Shown piece after piece: positions 15,469 to 24,963 of a stretch of DNA of 64,000 nucleotides. Location of the stretch: positions 1 through 64,000 of the forward strand of contig CAMDTL010000006.1 in NCBI GenBank assembly GCA_945907735.1, written 5' to 3'. Every line of letters begins with the position of its first letter. The first letter of the stretch is position 1. Origin of the DNA: Methylotenera oryzisoli. GTDB lineage: Bacteria; Pseudomonadota; Gammaproteobacteria; Burkholderiales; Methylophilaceae. Under the pieces are notes generated by a model, which did not search any database, was not told the origin of the DNA, and saw only the letters and a list, made by a program, of their open reading frames with translations. Both the position numbers and the translations under genes were made by a program.

Positions 15469-16548
15469 CTAGTTACAGCCGGTTTCTCTTTTGCCTTCGG
15501 CACGAATTTCTACGCGACGGTTAGGTTGTAAGCATGATATTAATTTTTTAGTCACTTTATTGCCAGTGCATTGCACCACTGGCTCTGATTCACCTTTACC
15601 AACCGTTTCGATGATAGATGGATCAACACCCTGTGCAGCCAAGTAGCCTGTCACTTGGTGAGCGCGACGCTCTGATAGTTTTTGATTGTAGGCATCAGAA
15701 CCAATACGATCTGTGTGACCAGTGACAATCACAACTTTAATTTCTGGGCTTGCTTTAATTTTTGCAGCCGCTTCATCTAAAGCAGCCTTCCCTTCATCTT
15801 TAAGATCAGCTTTGTCGAAATCAAAGAGTTTTTCAGCTCCCACAGTGATGGTGTCCATTTGTGGCGTGCATTTTACTGGCTCTGGAACAGGGGCTGTGGC
15901 TGGGGCTGGGACGACTGGTGTCGGCTCTGGCGCAGCTGCAGCTACTACTGGAACAGGTGCGCCAAAACGAAAGATGCCACCCAAGTTAAACAAGGTATTG
16001 CCAATAGCTCCGTCTGCATCAACAGTTCCTGCTGCATTTTTTGCTTCGGCTTTGCTCCATTGATGACGCAAATCTGCTTGCAAACCAAAGTTATCCGTAA
16101 ACAAGTACTGAGCACCCAAACCCAAACCTGCTAACCATGATGTTTTATTTTTGTCTGTCAAAACAATGCCGTTGTAATCAACATTGTTGCGGGCAGCACC
16201 CAAGCCAGCTAATAAGAATGGACGGAATTTATCGCGACTAAACATATATAAAGCATCTAAGCCCAAGGTCGTTTGTTTGTATTTACCACTTGCGCCGCTA
16301 ATACCTGTATCTTCATCTGCGCGGTTATAACCTAAACGGCCTTGCAAATCCCAGCTTGGTGATAACTCCTTACCAATGCTAATAAAGCCACCTGCGCCAT
16401 CGTCAGCGTCTAAATCGCTATCAGTATTCATGTAGCTTATGCCTGGCACTGCGTACCATGCGCCACGGAACATGTCTTCAGCAGAGGCCGCAAACGCGGT
16501 CAGACTAAGTGTTGCCGCCACAGCCACATTGATTATTTTCTTACTCAT
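15469..16548 (-). CDS. OmpA-type outer-membrane protein
   Basis: 359 residues. Signal peptide with AFAASAE at the cleavage site (about 17-24); an eight-stranded beta-barrel domain (about 25-200); a Pro/Ala-rich hinge (PVVAAAAPEPTPVVPAPATA, about 202-221); and an OmpA-like peptidoglycan-binding domain (about 235-350) with the signature VTGHTDRIGSDAYNQKLSERR. Two Cys near 338 and 358 probably form a disulfide. It tethers the outer membrane to peptidoglycan. AGGAG lies upstream of the ATG, and it has its own promoter and terminator. Confidence 0.92.
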   Translation of the reverse strand: MSKKIINVAVAATLSLTAFAASAEDMFRGAWYAVPGISYMNTDSDLDADDGAGGFISIGKELSPSWDLQGRLGYNRADEDTGISGASGKYKQTTLGLDALYMFSRDKFRPFLLAGLGAARNNVDYNGIVLTDKNKTSWLAGLGLGAQYLFTDNFGLQADLRHQWSKAEAKNAAGTVDADGAIGNTLFNLGGIFRFGAPVPVVAAAAPEPTPVVPAPATAPVPEPVKCTPQMDTITVGAEKLFDFDKADLKDEGKAALDEAAAKIKASPEIKVVIVTGHTDRIGSDAYNQKLSERRAHQVTGYLAAQGVDPSIIETVGKGESEPVVQCTGNKVTKKLISCLQPNRRVEIRAEGKRETGCN

Positions 16549-16608
16549 ACAAAAACTCCTTTAGTTACCCAACTTTAAACAAGCACTCAATCAAATAGCT
16601 ACTAGCTA

Positions 16609-16637
16609 ACTATACATAATCCACTTGAGCCATGCAA
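16609..16637 (-). promoter_or_regulatory. Sigma-70 promoter for the OmpA gene
   Basis: On the minus strand TTGCAT and TATAGT are exactly 17 nt apart. The expected start leaves a 5' leader of roughly 55 nt before the ATG at 16548. The promoter begins directly after the mfnB stop at 16640. Confidence 0.65.
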
Positions 16638-16639
16638 CG

Positions 16640-17356
16640 CTAAACGTTAAGACTCACTGCGCTTTCCCTTAGTTTCTTGTTGTGCTGGCGCAACATACTT
16701 TTAGCCTCCAGCACTTTATTTTCTGATAAGGCTGATTCCCGTTTAAAATTTTTGCATACACCGCCCCTAAAGCCAATGTAGGTGGGATTAATTTCTCGAA
16801 CAATCTCAATATGTTGTGCCTTTAATGAGCCAGCTAAGCCCGACTCTAAATCAAGATTGCTACACAAATGCACGAATTTATTTATCTCTGCTTGAGCCAA
16901 AAGTTCAAGCAAACCAAATTGCTTGGTTTTGGTATCCAACATCGCACCATAAAAACCTATTTTTTGCAGGGTTTCAAGCAAGTTAAAATCAATCGCTTCA
17001 TCGGCAAAAAACACAGCGACCATCTTTGCGCCCGCACCTGTCAATTTGCGCATTTCGGTAAAAAAATCAGCCGTATAAAATAGCGCAGACACTCCGATTT
17101 TAATGATGTCCACGCCCAAGTGCGCACGCGCTTGAATACTAACAATCAATTCATCAAGCGCAGCATGATTTTCGCCCACCGTCGCACTTAACAGCCCTCG
17201 GCCATTGATAGCCCGCACAATGCGCTCTGTTACGTGCAAATCCAAAGCGCCAAGCGCGCCGACATTGGGATCTTTTAAATCCACAATATCAACACCAGCC
17301 TCTAATGCCAGTAAGGCTTCTTCCATATTTTTCACACTGAGTAAAAGTTTGATCAT
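16640..17356 (-). CDS. mfnB: (5-formylfuran-3-yl)methyl phosphate synthase, MfnB (DUF556)
   Basis: 238 residues, a small TIM-barrel enzyme of the MfnB family. The signature VDIVDLKDPNVGALGA (about 23-38) carries the active-site Lys, and a second Lys is in LDTKTKQFG. In archaea MfnB condenses two glyceraldehyde-3-phosphates into the furan of methanofuran; in methylotrophic bacteria the homologue should make methylofuran, cofactor of the formyltransferase/hydrolase complex. Last gene of the leftward C1-cofactor cluster, starting 8 bp after DUF447. Confidence 0.9.
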   Translation of the reverse strand: MIKLLLSVKNMEEALLALEAGVDIVDLKDPNVGALGALDLHVTERIVRAINGRGLLSATVGENHAALDELIVSIQARAHLGVDIIKIGVSALFYTADFFTEMRKLTGAGAKMVAVFFADEAIDFNLLETLQKIGFYGAMLDTKTKQFGLLELLAQAEINKFVHLCSNLDLESGLAGSLKAQHIEIVREINPTYIGFRGGVCKNFKRESALSENKVLEAKSMLRQHNKKLRESAVSLNV

Positions 17357-17364
17357 GCGGTTTT

Positions 17365-17958
17365 TTAGGTATAGTGATTGCCAGCTTGTTCGGCATAAAA
17401 ATTTTCAATCGCCTCGATTAGCCAACCCCAAGCTTGCTTTTCGCGCTCACCTGCGGTTTTATCCATCGCGATTTGCAAATACTGTTTTTCCGTTTCAATT
17501 TTCTCGCGCGGCAGCATGTGCAATCGGCTTACCAGCACCGCCAACTCTATCACGGCGGCTTGCGCACGATTAAATCCGGCAAAAGACTGATGGTTGTCTT
17601 CAGTTGTTTTTTTCATAACAAGTTGCGGACGCACTGCATCATCACGCACTACAAGTAATTCCAATTCCGCATGAGCCAAACAATCTGCAAGCCTGAAACC
17701 CGCATTTTTATTGGTATGCACTGTTTTTTTAATTAAAACCAGTTCGCCAAACTTTCTTTTTGTAAGCGCACCAGCAAACACGCGCACGTCGTCGGTTAAG
17801 TTCATCACGGCGCATTTTGTCGCTAAAATATTATCCAGCGTGGTCGAAGGTTTATAAGGCGAAATAATAACATTGTCATTTTCATAACAAATACCAAACG
17901 GTGTGATATTCGGCTTTCCAGCCAAATTCACACTGGTAATAATCGTTTCAAAAATCAT
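17365..17958 (-). CDS. DUF447 family protein of the H4MPT/methanofuran gene set
   Basis: 197 residues with a flavin-reductase-like split-barrel N-terminus (ETIITSVNLAGKPNITPFGI, ENDNVIISPYKPSTTLDNI) typical of DUF447. Members occur in methanogens and in bacteria that have the tetrahydromethanopterin pathway. A biochemical role is not established to my knowledge; FMN binding is plausible. Its start overlaps the upstream stop by one base (TAATG), so translation is coupled to the dihydropteroate-synthase-like gene. Confidence 0.85.
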   Translation of the reverse strand: MIFETIITSVNLAGKPNITPFGICYENDNVIISPYKPSTTLDNILATKCAVMNLTDDVRVFAGALTKRKFGELVLIKKTVHTNKNAGFRLADCLAHAELELLVVRDDAVRPQLVMKKTTEDNHQSFAGFNRAQAAVIELAVLVSRLHMLPREKIETEKQYLQIAMDKTAGEREKQAWGWLIEAIENFYAEQAGNHYT

Positions 17959-19364
17959 TATTTTTTGCTTTTCTTTTCTTTAAGTGAAGCTTGGCGATGA
18001 CTTTCTCTGCCGTCCGTCTTCTGTGCATCGGTATTAATGCCCCAATTCAACTCTTCGTCTTGCACATAGCGTTTTTTAAGCTGATATGCAATTTGCGCGC
18101 GTGCCAACTCTACCCCCAAGTAAAACGCATGCGAGGCATCATTCTCAACGCCTAAATTTGGATAAAATGCAAATGGATCAACGTCTTGTAACAAGCTATC
18201 ACGGTTATACACATGCACGCCCGCCTCACTCACCATAATGCGAAAACTCGGGTCTTTAATCTGTGCGGCAAATTCGGCAATTTCAGTTGCATTATATGAA
18301 AATGGCTTTCTGTCATGTAAACCCAGCAAACCATTGCTGTAGCCACGTGGCAGTCTGTCATCGCGTTTTGCTGCGTGCATGACACGACGCGCAATATCAG
18401 CCTCGGCAATTGCATTTACCGCGTGCGGGCTGACCGAAGTCGCTAACACCGCGTTGATATTCAGTTCGCTAATAAGCCCAAACAGAATGGTGTTAATGCC
18501 CGCGGTGTCGGCGTCGGTGAGCTCGGTAACGTTGCCGATACCCATCATGATTGATATGTGCGGATATTTTTTGCGCAGTTTGTGATAACGCACAATCGAA
18601 TCCGTTAGCCCAAAATGAATCGGATCTAAAATTGCATCGGCAATAAATGGTTTGCCCTTTTTAAGGCAAAGTTCAATGGCGCGATAAAGCGAAGTCATAT
18701 TTCCAGGTAGGCTGGGAATCAATATCGGCGTGGCCTGCACAGTGTCGGCAATCCACAATGTTTTTTCGGTTAAACTCAATAAATAATCTGCACCAGACTT
18801 GCCCGCCAGTAACAATTCATCGGAATTCATGGAATCAACACTGACGCTTAAACCAGCTGATTTTAAGGCTTTAATCGCATCCGCTAGATGCTTAAAAGGC
18901 TTATTTGGAAGACAGCCCAAATCAATCACATTCGCACCCTGCGCCTTGAATTGATTGGCTTTAGCGACTATTTCATCCACAGTTAAATCAGGTGCATCGA
19001 CAATCTCGGCAAAAATTTGCACGCTGTATTGGCTTAAATCGGGCGCGATGCCTTGTTGTCCAAAATACTGCGGCAAATCTTTTAAATCCTTTGGCCCACG
19101 CTCCACTGGGATGCCATATTGACGATGCAAAGCGCTCAAATCGCCTTGGCAGAGCCCAGGCAAAATCATTTTGTTGGCATTGCCAGAATTTTTTAGACGA
19201 CGCGCGATTAAATCTGGCGTCATCAGTGCCGCAACTGAAATGCCGATTTGCTCCACGCGGTATTTAAACTTGGGTGTTTTGGGGTTAGCTTGCACTTCTT
19301 GCAACACTTTGTTGAGGCTTTTTTCGGCCAATTTACCTGTTACAAATAATAGTTTTTCAGCCAT
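17958..19364 (-). CDS. Dihydropteroate-synthase-related protein (DUF6513/TIGR00284 type)
   Basis: 468 residues. An N-terminal domain (about 1-145) precedes a TIM-barrel related to dihydropteroate synthase: ANVIDLGCLPNK, LSVSVDSMNSDEL, FIADAILDPIHFGL and SIMMGIGNVTELTD are the pterin-barrel strands. A further domain follows (about 365-440). In tetrahydromethanopterin producers this family is proposed to join the pterin to the aminobenzene unit in place of normal FolP. The C-terminal 25 residues are basic. Clustered with the flavoprotein, DUF447 and mfnB, all within a few bases of each other. Confidence 0.88.
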   Translation of the reverse strand: MAEKLLFVTGKLAEKSLNKVLQEVQANPKTPKFKYRVEQIGISVAALMTPDLIARRLKNSGNANKMILPGLCQGDLSALHRQYGIPVERGPKDLKDLPQYFGQQGIAPDLSQYSVQIFAEIVDAPDLTVDEIVAKANQFKAQGANVIDLGCLPNKPFKHLADAIKALKSAGLSVSVDSMNSDELLLAGKSGADYLLSLTEKTLWIADTVQATPILIPSLPGNMTSLYRAIELCLKKGKPFIADAILDPIHFGLTDSIVRYHKLRKKYPHISIMMGIGNVTELTDADTAGINTILFGLISELNINAVLATSVSPHAVNAIAEADIARRVMHAAKRDDRLPRGYSNGLLGLHDRKPFSYNATEIAEFAAQIKDPSFRIMVSEAGVHVYNRDSLLQDVDPFAFYPNLGVENDASHAFYLGVELARAQIAYQLKKRYVQDEELNWGINTDAQKTDGRESHRQASLKEKKSKK

Positions 19365-19369
19365 ACGTT

Positions 19370-20002
19370 TTAAACCCCTTGCCCACCTTCGGGAGAGGGG
19401 ATAGGGATAGGGATAGGGATAGGGGCAATAGCGCCAACAGCCGCTAAGCGCGCTTCAACGCTGGCTTGTAGCTGCATCATCTCGCTTACAATTTGCGTAA
19501 ATTCAAAGTTTGCAAGCTTTGCTACGTTATCCAAATCAATCTGGCGCGGAAAAACCTGCACAAGATTGTCACGTGGTGCTTCTGACTGAATAAAGCCAGA
19601 AGTAGTCACTGGCGAGGTATCGCAAGCAAATACAATGCTCTGCACACGCGTTTTGCCTGCTTGCGCATAGAGATTGCTAACTAAAGAGTCTGAAAATCCA
19701 TAGGCCATTTTTGCGATGGTGTTTGAGGTAGCTGGCGCGATCACCAGCGTATGATATTTGCCTGCATAAAATAATTCCACCGGCACGCTGCTGGCGGTTT
19801 TATCTTGATACACTTTGTGACCAGTTGCCTCTAATTGCGCCTGAAAACCATACTGCTGGATGATTTCAAGCGCCGCTTTGCTTAGAAAAATATCTACAGC
19901 TTGAAGGCTTTGTAAAATCTGCAAGGATTCGCGTAAATAATGCCCAGAACCTGTAATTGCCCAAGCAAGCTTTTGGTTTTTAATTGATTTTCTCATTCGC
20001 AA
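19370..20002 (-). CDS. Flavoprotein, dihydromethanopterin reductase-like (AfpA/DmrB/DmrX family)
   Basis: 210 residues. A Rossmann-like flavoprotein fold: KLAWAITGSGHYLRESLQIL (about 10-29), VELFYAGKYHTLVIAPATSN (FMN site, about 75-94), IAKMAYGFSDSLVSNLYAQAGK and VFACDTSP. Homologues are archaeal DmrB and the betaproteobacterial DmrX, which reduce dihydromethanopterin, the last step of tetrahydromethanopterin synthesis. First gene of the cofactor cluster. The C-terminus ends in a Pro-Ile repeat coded by the ATAGGG tract at 19397-19425, which is unlike the family and looks like added simple sequence. Confidence 0.85.
   Translation of the reverse strand: MRMRKSIKNQKLAWAITGSGHYLRESLQILQSLQAVDIFLSKAALEIIQQYGFQAQLEATGHKVYQDKTASSVPVELFYAGKYHTLVIAPATSNTIAKMAYGFSDSLVSNLYAQAGKTRVQSIVFACDTSPVTTSGFIQSEAPRDNLVQVFPRQIDLDNVAKLANFEFTQIVSEMMQLQASVEARLAAVGAIAPIPIPIPIPSPEGGQGV
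19397..19425 (+). repeat. ATAGGG x4 hexamer tract, G-quadruplex motif
   Basis: GGGG, then three ATAGGG units and a final ATAGGGG: five G-tracts of three to four separated by ATA on the plus strand, which is the template strand of the flavoprotein gene. It codes for Pro-Ile repeats, so gain or loss of units keeps the frame. Confidence 0.8.
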
Positions 20003-20134
20003 CTTAACGCAAACATAAAATGCAAAGAGCTAAGCAAGACGAGGCGCAAGTAAAAAATTGAGCGCAGCATATGTTTTATTAGGTAAGCAATAATTTTTTA
20101 TGCGGCAACAAAGTATTGCAACGCAATTTGCATT

Positions 20135-21451
20135 TTACGCAGAAAATGGATGCTCAATGACAATCGTTTCATCTCGCTCTGGGCCTGTTGAAACAATCGC
20201 AATTTTTACACCACAAAGGGCTTCTAAGCGTTTTAAATAATTCTGCGCGTTTGCAGGCAAACCATCCCAAGTTTTAACCCCAAAAGTGCTTGCTGACCAG
20301 CCTGCAACCCGCTCGTAGATTGGCTTGCAACGCGCTACATCATCTGCCCCCACAGGCAATAAATCGACCACGTTGCCATCCAACTCATAACCAGTGCAAA
20401 TATCCAGCGTTTTAATGCCGTCCAGCACGTCTAATTTGGTGATGCATAAGCCTGTGAGGCCGTTAATGCGTGCAGACCTTCTTAAAGCGGCCGCATCAAA
20501 CCAGCCGCAGCGACGTTTGCGCTTTGTCACAGTGCCAATTTCTTGGCCTTTCACCGACATCTGTGTGCCTGGTGCGCCGTCAGTATCAATATCCAGTTCA
20601 CTTGGGAATGGGCCGCCGCCCACGCGCGTGGTATAGGCCTTGGTGATGCCGAGCACGTAATGCAACATATTTGCCCCCACGCCCGTGCCTGCAGAGGCTT
20701 GGCCTGCAGTGCAATTACTGGATGTGACATATGGATACGTACCGTGATCGATGTCCAACAACGTACCTTGTGCACCTTCAAACAATAAATTTTCACCTCT
20801 ATCATTGGCGGCGTATAAATCTGCGGAAACATCTGAAATCATTGGCTTTAAAGCAATAGCATGTTGCATGCTGGCATCATATTGCCGATTAAAATCAACA
20901 GCTTGTGCGCCAAGGTAGTTGGTTAAAACAAAGTTATGGTAATCCATTACTTCGCGTAATTTTTCCGCAAACCGTTCTGGGTAGAACAGGTCATAAACCC
21001 GCAAAGCACGGCGTGCCACTTTGTCTTCGTAAGTTGGACCAATGCCTTTGCCAGTCGTGCCAATTTTTATAGCGCGCTTGGCCTCGCGCGCAGCGTCAAT
21101 CGCCACGTGGTGGCTTAAAATCAATGGACAACCTGGACTGACTTTGAGGCGATTTTTAACTGCTAAACCACCCTTTTCCAATGCTGCAATCTCGCTGAGT
21201 AAATGCCCAGCATCCAACACCACACCGTTGCCAATGTAGCAATTAACGCCAGTGCGCACGATGCCAGACGGCACAAGGTTCAATTTATACACTTTTTGTG
21301 CCGCCCCCTGCCCCACAACCAGTGTATGGCCTGCGTTATGACCACCCTGAAAGCGCACCACGCCTTGCGCGTGGTCGGTCAACCAATCGACGATTTTGCC
21401 TTTGCCTTCATCGCCCCATTGTGTGCCGATAACTACTACATTTTTTGCCAT
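20135..21451 (-). CDS. purA: Adenylosuccinate synthetase
   Basis: 438 residues, usual length. N-terminal GTP site [16 protein letters not shown] (about 9-24), GGHNAGHT (about 36-43), the IMP-binding [14 protein letters not shown] (about 130-143), [12 protein letters not shown] and the C-terminal TKLDVLDG. Makes adenylosuccinate from IMP and aspartate using GTP. Downstream of hisZ, as in many betaproteobacteria. Confidence 0.97.
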   Translation of the reverse strand: MAKNVVVIGTQWGDEGKGKIVDWLTDHAQGVVRFQGGHNAGHTLVVGQGAAQKVYKLNLVPSGIVRTGVNCYIGNGVVLDAGHLLSEIAALEKGGLAVKNRLKVSPGCPLILSHHVAIDAAREAKRAIKIGTTGKGIGPTYEDKVARRALRVYDLFYPERFAEKLREVMDYHNFVLTNYLGAQAVDFNRQYDASMQHAIALKPMISDVSADLYAANDRGENLLFEGAQGTLLDIDHGTYPYVTSSNCTAGQASAGTGVGANMLHYVLGITKAYTTRVGGGPFPSELDIDTDGAPGTQMSVKGQEIGTVTKRKRRCGWFDAAALRRSARINGLTGLCITKLDVLDGIKTLDICTGYELDGNVVDLLPVGADDVARCKPIYERVAGWSASTFGVKTWDGLPANAQNYLKRLEALCGVKIAIVSTGPERDETIVIEHPFSA

Positions 21452-21489
21452 AAATAACTGCTTTATTAATGATAATTTTTAAAAATTAA

Positions 21490-22647
21490 CTACTTAAGGG
21501 TTTCGATGTGCCATTCGCCGTTGCGCAGCACCAAAGCACTGGCGCAATTGAGCTCAGCGATATTGACTTCTGAGTTAGGTAGCACTTGAATCACCAGTAA
21601 ACCATCGGTGCGTAAAGTTTCAATTTTTCTCAGCAAACTTTTATCATTGCCTGCTGGCGCCAAAATTGCCTTAGGCAAGCTGGCAGGGCTAAGTGCGCTG
21701 ACAACACCGCGCAAATCCAAGCTGAATCCTGTTGCAGGGCGTGCACGACCAAACGCGATGCCAACTTCATCATAACGTCCGCCCAGCGCCACTGGGCCTG
21801 TGTAGCCACGTGCATAGGCAGCAAATACCACGCCGCTGTGGTAGTGATAGCCACGTAGCTCGCCCAAATCGAAGGAGACTTGCACATTTAAATCGCTTAA
21901 TTTACTGGCAACCACACTTAACTTGGCCAATGCCTGAGCAATTTCAGGCAATTTTGGCAACACATTTTCGGCTTTTTCTAACACCGCAACGTCGCCATTT
22001 AAGTCAGTTAAACTCACCAATGCTTGCAAAATAGGCGCATCCAAGTCCGCGGCCAACTCGGCCACGGCAGCCTTATCTTTGCCTTGCAAGGCAGCATAAA
22101 GCGCTTCTTCTAAATCCGCATTAATATTGCCCGCTTTCACCAAACTTTCAAAAATCGCCACATGACTAAAGTCAATGTGCAACTCTTGCAAACCCAATAG
22201 CTGCAAAGCTTTTATCATCAAGCGTTGAATCTCAATATCGCTCTCGATACCAGCGTGACCAAAAAGTTCGGCGCCGAGTTGCAGTGGCTCGCGCGTACGC
22301 ACCAAGCCATCTGGCTTGGTGCGCAGCACCGTGCCTGCATAACAAAGGCGGCTAACGCCTTGCTGATTGAGCATGTGCGCATCAATACGCGCGACTTGCG
22401 GTGTCATATCAGCACGAACACCCATCAGCCGTCCAGTGAGTTGATCCACCACCTTAAACGTGGCCAAATCTAAATCTCGTCCCGTACCAGTGATAAGTGA
22501 TTCTAAATATTCCAAAGTCGGTGGAATCACGTATTGATAGCCATGCACTTTAAATAAATCTAATAATTGTCGGCGCAATTGCTCAATACGCGCCGCCTCG
22601 GCAGGCAGCACGTCTTCGATATACTCAGGAAGTAACCAGTTACGCAT
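21490..22647 (-). CDS. hisZ: ATP phosphoribosyltransferase regulatory subunit HisZ
   Basis: 385 residues resembling histidyl-tRNA synthetase without its anticodon domain: LPEYIEDVLPAEAARIEQLRRQLLD at the N-terminus, motif 2-like RLCYAGTVLRTKPDG, HisRS-like GGRYDEVG (about 292-299) and RPATGFSLDLRG. HisZ activates short-form HisG. It is embedded in the hflK-hflC-DUF2065-hisZ-purA order. Confidence 0.93.
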   Translation of the reverse strand: MRNWLLPEYIEDVLPAEAARIEQLRRQLLDLFKVHGYQYVIPPTLEYLESLITGTGRDLDLATFKVVDQLTGRLMGVRADMTPQVARIDAHMLNQQGVSRLCYAGTVLRTKPDGLVRTREPLQLGAELFGHAGIESDIEIQRLMIKALQLLGLQELHIDFSHVAIFESLVKAGNINADLEEALYAALQGKDKAAVAELAADLDAPILQALVSLTDLNGDVAVLEKAENVLPKLPEIAQALAKLSVVASKLSDLNVQVSFDLGELRGYHYHSGVVFAAYARGYTGPVALGGRYDEVGIAFGRARPATGFSLDLRGVVSALSPASLPKAILAPAGNDKSLLRKIETLRTDGLLVIQVLPNSEVNIAELNCASALVLRNGEWHIETLK

Positions 22648-22662
22648 AGCCTCTATTATAAG

Positions 22663-22884
22663 CTAGCGACTTAAAAACATCAGCAATAAACCGCCAATAA
22701 TTGAGAGAAGGCCAACAAAACGCAGTTGGCCGTCTTTAAGGTCTATCATGCGCTTAAAGGTTTCGCGCCAAGCTTGTGGTGCAATAAATGGCAATAGGCC
22801 TTCAAACACCAGCATCAAGCCCATTGCCAGAAAAATTGTGGAATTCACGAAAAGAACCTTAAGGCTACTTGCCGCCCGCGCCAC
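22663..22884 (-). CDS. DUF2065 small membrane protein
   Basis: 73 residues with two hydrophobic helices (VNSTIFLAMGLMLVFEGLLPFIAP and LRFVGLLSIIGGLLLMFLSR), typical of DUF2065 (YjeT-like). Function unknown. Its start lies 20 bp inside the end of hflC, so it is translated in the same operon. The true start is more likely a little inside the frame, near VNST, leaving about 60 residues. Confidence 0.85.
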   Translation of the reverse strand: MARAASSLKVLFVNSTIFLAMGLMLVFEGLLPFIAPQAWRETFKRMIDLKDGQLRFVGLLSIIGGLLLMFLSR

Positions 22885-23737
22885 GCATATATTTAAAGAA
22901 CTCAGAGCTTGGGTCTAACACCATCACGTCAGATTTGCTTTTAAAGCTATTTTTGTAAGCTTCTTGGCTGCGATAAAACGCATAAAACTCAGGATTTTTG
23001 CCATAGGCATTTGAATAAATTCCTGCTGCTTTGGCATCGCCTTCGCCTTTTAATTTTTGCGCATCACGGAAGGCTTCCGCAATAATCACTTCACGCTGTT
23101 TATCGGCATCGGCACGAATTTTTTCAGATGCGGCAGAGCCTTCTGAACGTAATTGATTAGCGATACGTTTACGTTCGGCAATCATGCGGTCGTACACCGA
23201 CTTACTAATATCTTCTGAATAATCCACACGTTTCAAGCGCACATCCACCACCTGAATACCAATTTGACGCGCTTCTTTATCTGCCCTAATTTTCATACTT
23301 TGCATAATGGCGCCACGCTCACCCGCAATCACATCGCGCACGGTACGCTTACCAAATTCATCACGCAAGCCCGCGTTCACTACTTGCGAAAGCCTATCTT
23401 CCGCAGCAGCTTCGCCACCTTCTTTCACCGAAACGTAGTATTTAGCAGGGTCAATAATGCGCCATTTCACAAAAGAGTCCACTGTCATGGTTTTATTTTC
23501 ACTAGTCACAATTTCTGCTGGCTGCTCCCAATCCAGCGTCACAATACGTTTTTCAAAATACTTTAAATCGTCAATCAACGGCACTTTAAAATAAAGTCCT
23601 GGCTCTTTCTTAACTGAAACAATCTCGCCTAATCTGAACACCAAAGCAAATTCACGCTGATCCACAATAAATAGTGACATCGTCAACAGTATCAACGCCA
23701 CAAATGATGCCACTAAGCCTAATCCAATATTTTTCAT
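22865..23737 (-). CDS. hflC: HflC, membrane protease modulator
   Basis: 290 residues. One N-terminal membrane anchor (about 5-24) and an SPFH/band-7 domain (FALVFRLGEIVSVKKEPGLYFKVP, about 29-52; coiled-coil ERKRIANQLRSEG near 185). HflC with HflK forms the large periplasmic cage that regulates FtsH proteolysis. Directly follows hflK with 12 bp spacing. Confidence 0.95.
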   Translation of the reverse strand: MKNIGLGLVASFVALILLTMSLFIVDQREFALVFRLGEIVSVKKEPGLYFKVPLIDDLKYFEKRIVTLDWEQPAEIVTSENKTMTVDSFVKWRIIDPAKYYVSVKEGGEAAAEDRLSQVVNAGLRDEFGKRTVRDVIAGERGAIMQSMKIRADKEARQIGIQVVDVRLKRVDYSEDISKSVYDRMIAERKRIANQLRSEGSAASEKIRADADKQREVIIAEAFRDAQKLKGEGDAKAAGIYSNAYGKNPEFYAFYRSQEAYKNSFKSKSDVMVLDPSSEFFKYMRGAGGK

Positions 23738-23749
23738 GTTAATTTTTCC

Positions 23750-24934
23750 TTAGCGCCCACCACGATCGCGTGACAAACTGCGCGAATCTTCGTTAATTGG
23801 CTCTTCTTCATTCGTAGGCGCAGCCACTTTAGCCGCAACAGTGCTTGTCGCACGCGATGTTTCCATTAGTTTATCCAAAGGCAAATACAGCAAACTGTTG
23901 CCACCTTTTTGATCCACAATAACCTTGGTGGTGTTCGACATGATTTGCTCTTGCGCATCCAAATATAAACGCTGGCGTGTTACTCCTGGCGCTTTGTTGT
24001 ATTGCGTTAGCACTTGCTCAAAGCGGCTAGCATTACCAGTGGCCTCACTCTCTACTTTTAGCTTGTAACCAGCTGCCTCAGAAGCCAAACGAGAAGAGGT
24101 TCCCCGCGCTTTTGGTATAACATCGTTGGCATAAGCTTGGCCTAAGTTAATTTGCCGTTGATAATCTTGACCAGCGCGGTTCACATCGTCAAATGCCTCT
24201 TTTACCTGCTCAGGCGCTGCGCCTTTTTGGCGCGAAACGCTGGTAATTTGAATGCCCGTTTTATAACTATCTAAAATCGCTTGCATGTTAGTAGAAGTGT
24301 CTGGCAAGCCTTTCTGCAGAAGGTCATCCAGTTTACTTTTGCCCACTACTTCACGAATCGCTGTTTCAGCAGCAGATATCACCGATTTATCAGTATCCCG
24401 ATTATTAAACACGTAGTCTTTAGCGCTTTTAAGCTTATATTGCACCGCCACTTGCATATCAATAATATTTTCGTCTTCGGTTAACATGAGTGATTCGTTA
24501 GGTACTTTGGTTTTGCTGCCAGAACCTTCACCGCTACTTCTGTAACCCACCTCTAAGCGGCGCACTTGTTCCATATTGACAACATTCACTTTTTCGATTG
24601 GATACGGCCAATGCCAGCGCGGGCCAGGCTCAGTTGTCGTGGTGTATTGACCAAACCGCTGCACAACGCCGAGTGAGCCTTGATCGACAATATAAAAGCC
24701 TGTCGCCAACCAAATTGCCACAATCAATAGCAAAATTGGCAAAATTGACACGTCAAAGCTCTTATTGCCTGTAGGTTGGTTATTGTTGGCACCCTTACCG
24801 TTGCCGCCACTTTTTCTGCCAAAAAGACTGTTAATTTTTTGGCTTAAATCGCGCAACACCTCATCTAAATCAGGCGGGCCTTCATTATTGCGTTGGCCCA
24901 GACCTGGGAATTTAAATTCAGGAAACTTCATCAT
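23750..24934 (-). CDS. hflK: HflK, membrane protease modulator
   Basis: 394 residues. Gly/Asn-rich cytoplasmic N-terminus (about 1-60), membrane helix ILPILLLIVAIWLATGFYIV (about 64-83), SPFH domain with GVVQRFGQYTTTTEPGPRWHWPYP and a coiled-coil C-terminal half. The tail is acidic then Arg-rich. Partner of HflC in the FtsH complex. Confidence 0.95.
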   Translation of the reverse strand: MMKFPEFKFPGLGQRNNEGPPDLDEVLRDLSQKINSLFGRKSGGNGKGANNNQPTGNKSFDVSILPILLLIVAIWLATGFYIVDQGSLGVVQRFGQYTTTTEPGPRWHWPYPIEKVNVVNMEQVRRLEVGYRSSGEGSGSKTKVPNESLMLTEDENIIDMQVAVQYKLKSAKDYVFNNRDTDKSVISAAETAIREVVGKSKLDDLLQKGLPDTSTNMQAILDSYKTGIQITSVSRQKGAAPEQVKEAFDDVNRAGQDYQRQINLGQAYANDVIPKARGTSSRLASEAAGYKLKVESEATGNASRFEQVLTQYNKAPGVTRQRLYLDAQEQIMSNTTKVIVDQKGGNSLLYLPLDKLMETSRATSTVAAKVAAPTNEEEPINEDSRSLSRDRGGR

Positions 24935-24963
24935 TCATACTCCAAACTGTTTTTTTACTTGGT

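Noticed and set aside
19397-19425. ATAGGG array as a CRISPR or telomere-like repeat
   Set aside because: Units are contiguous 6-mers inside a coding frame with no spacers; simple sequence repeat is the better reading. No CRISPR array or cas gene was seen in the window.
20003-20134. Possible dispersed repeat or small RNA between purA and the flavoprotein gene
   Set aside because: It contains repeated-looking GCAA-rich text, but I could not match it to another copy in the window and saw no stable hairpin with a T-run.
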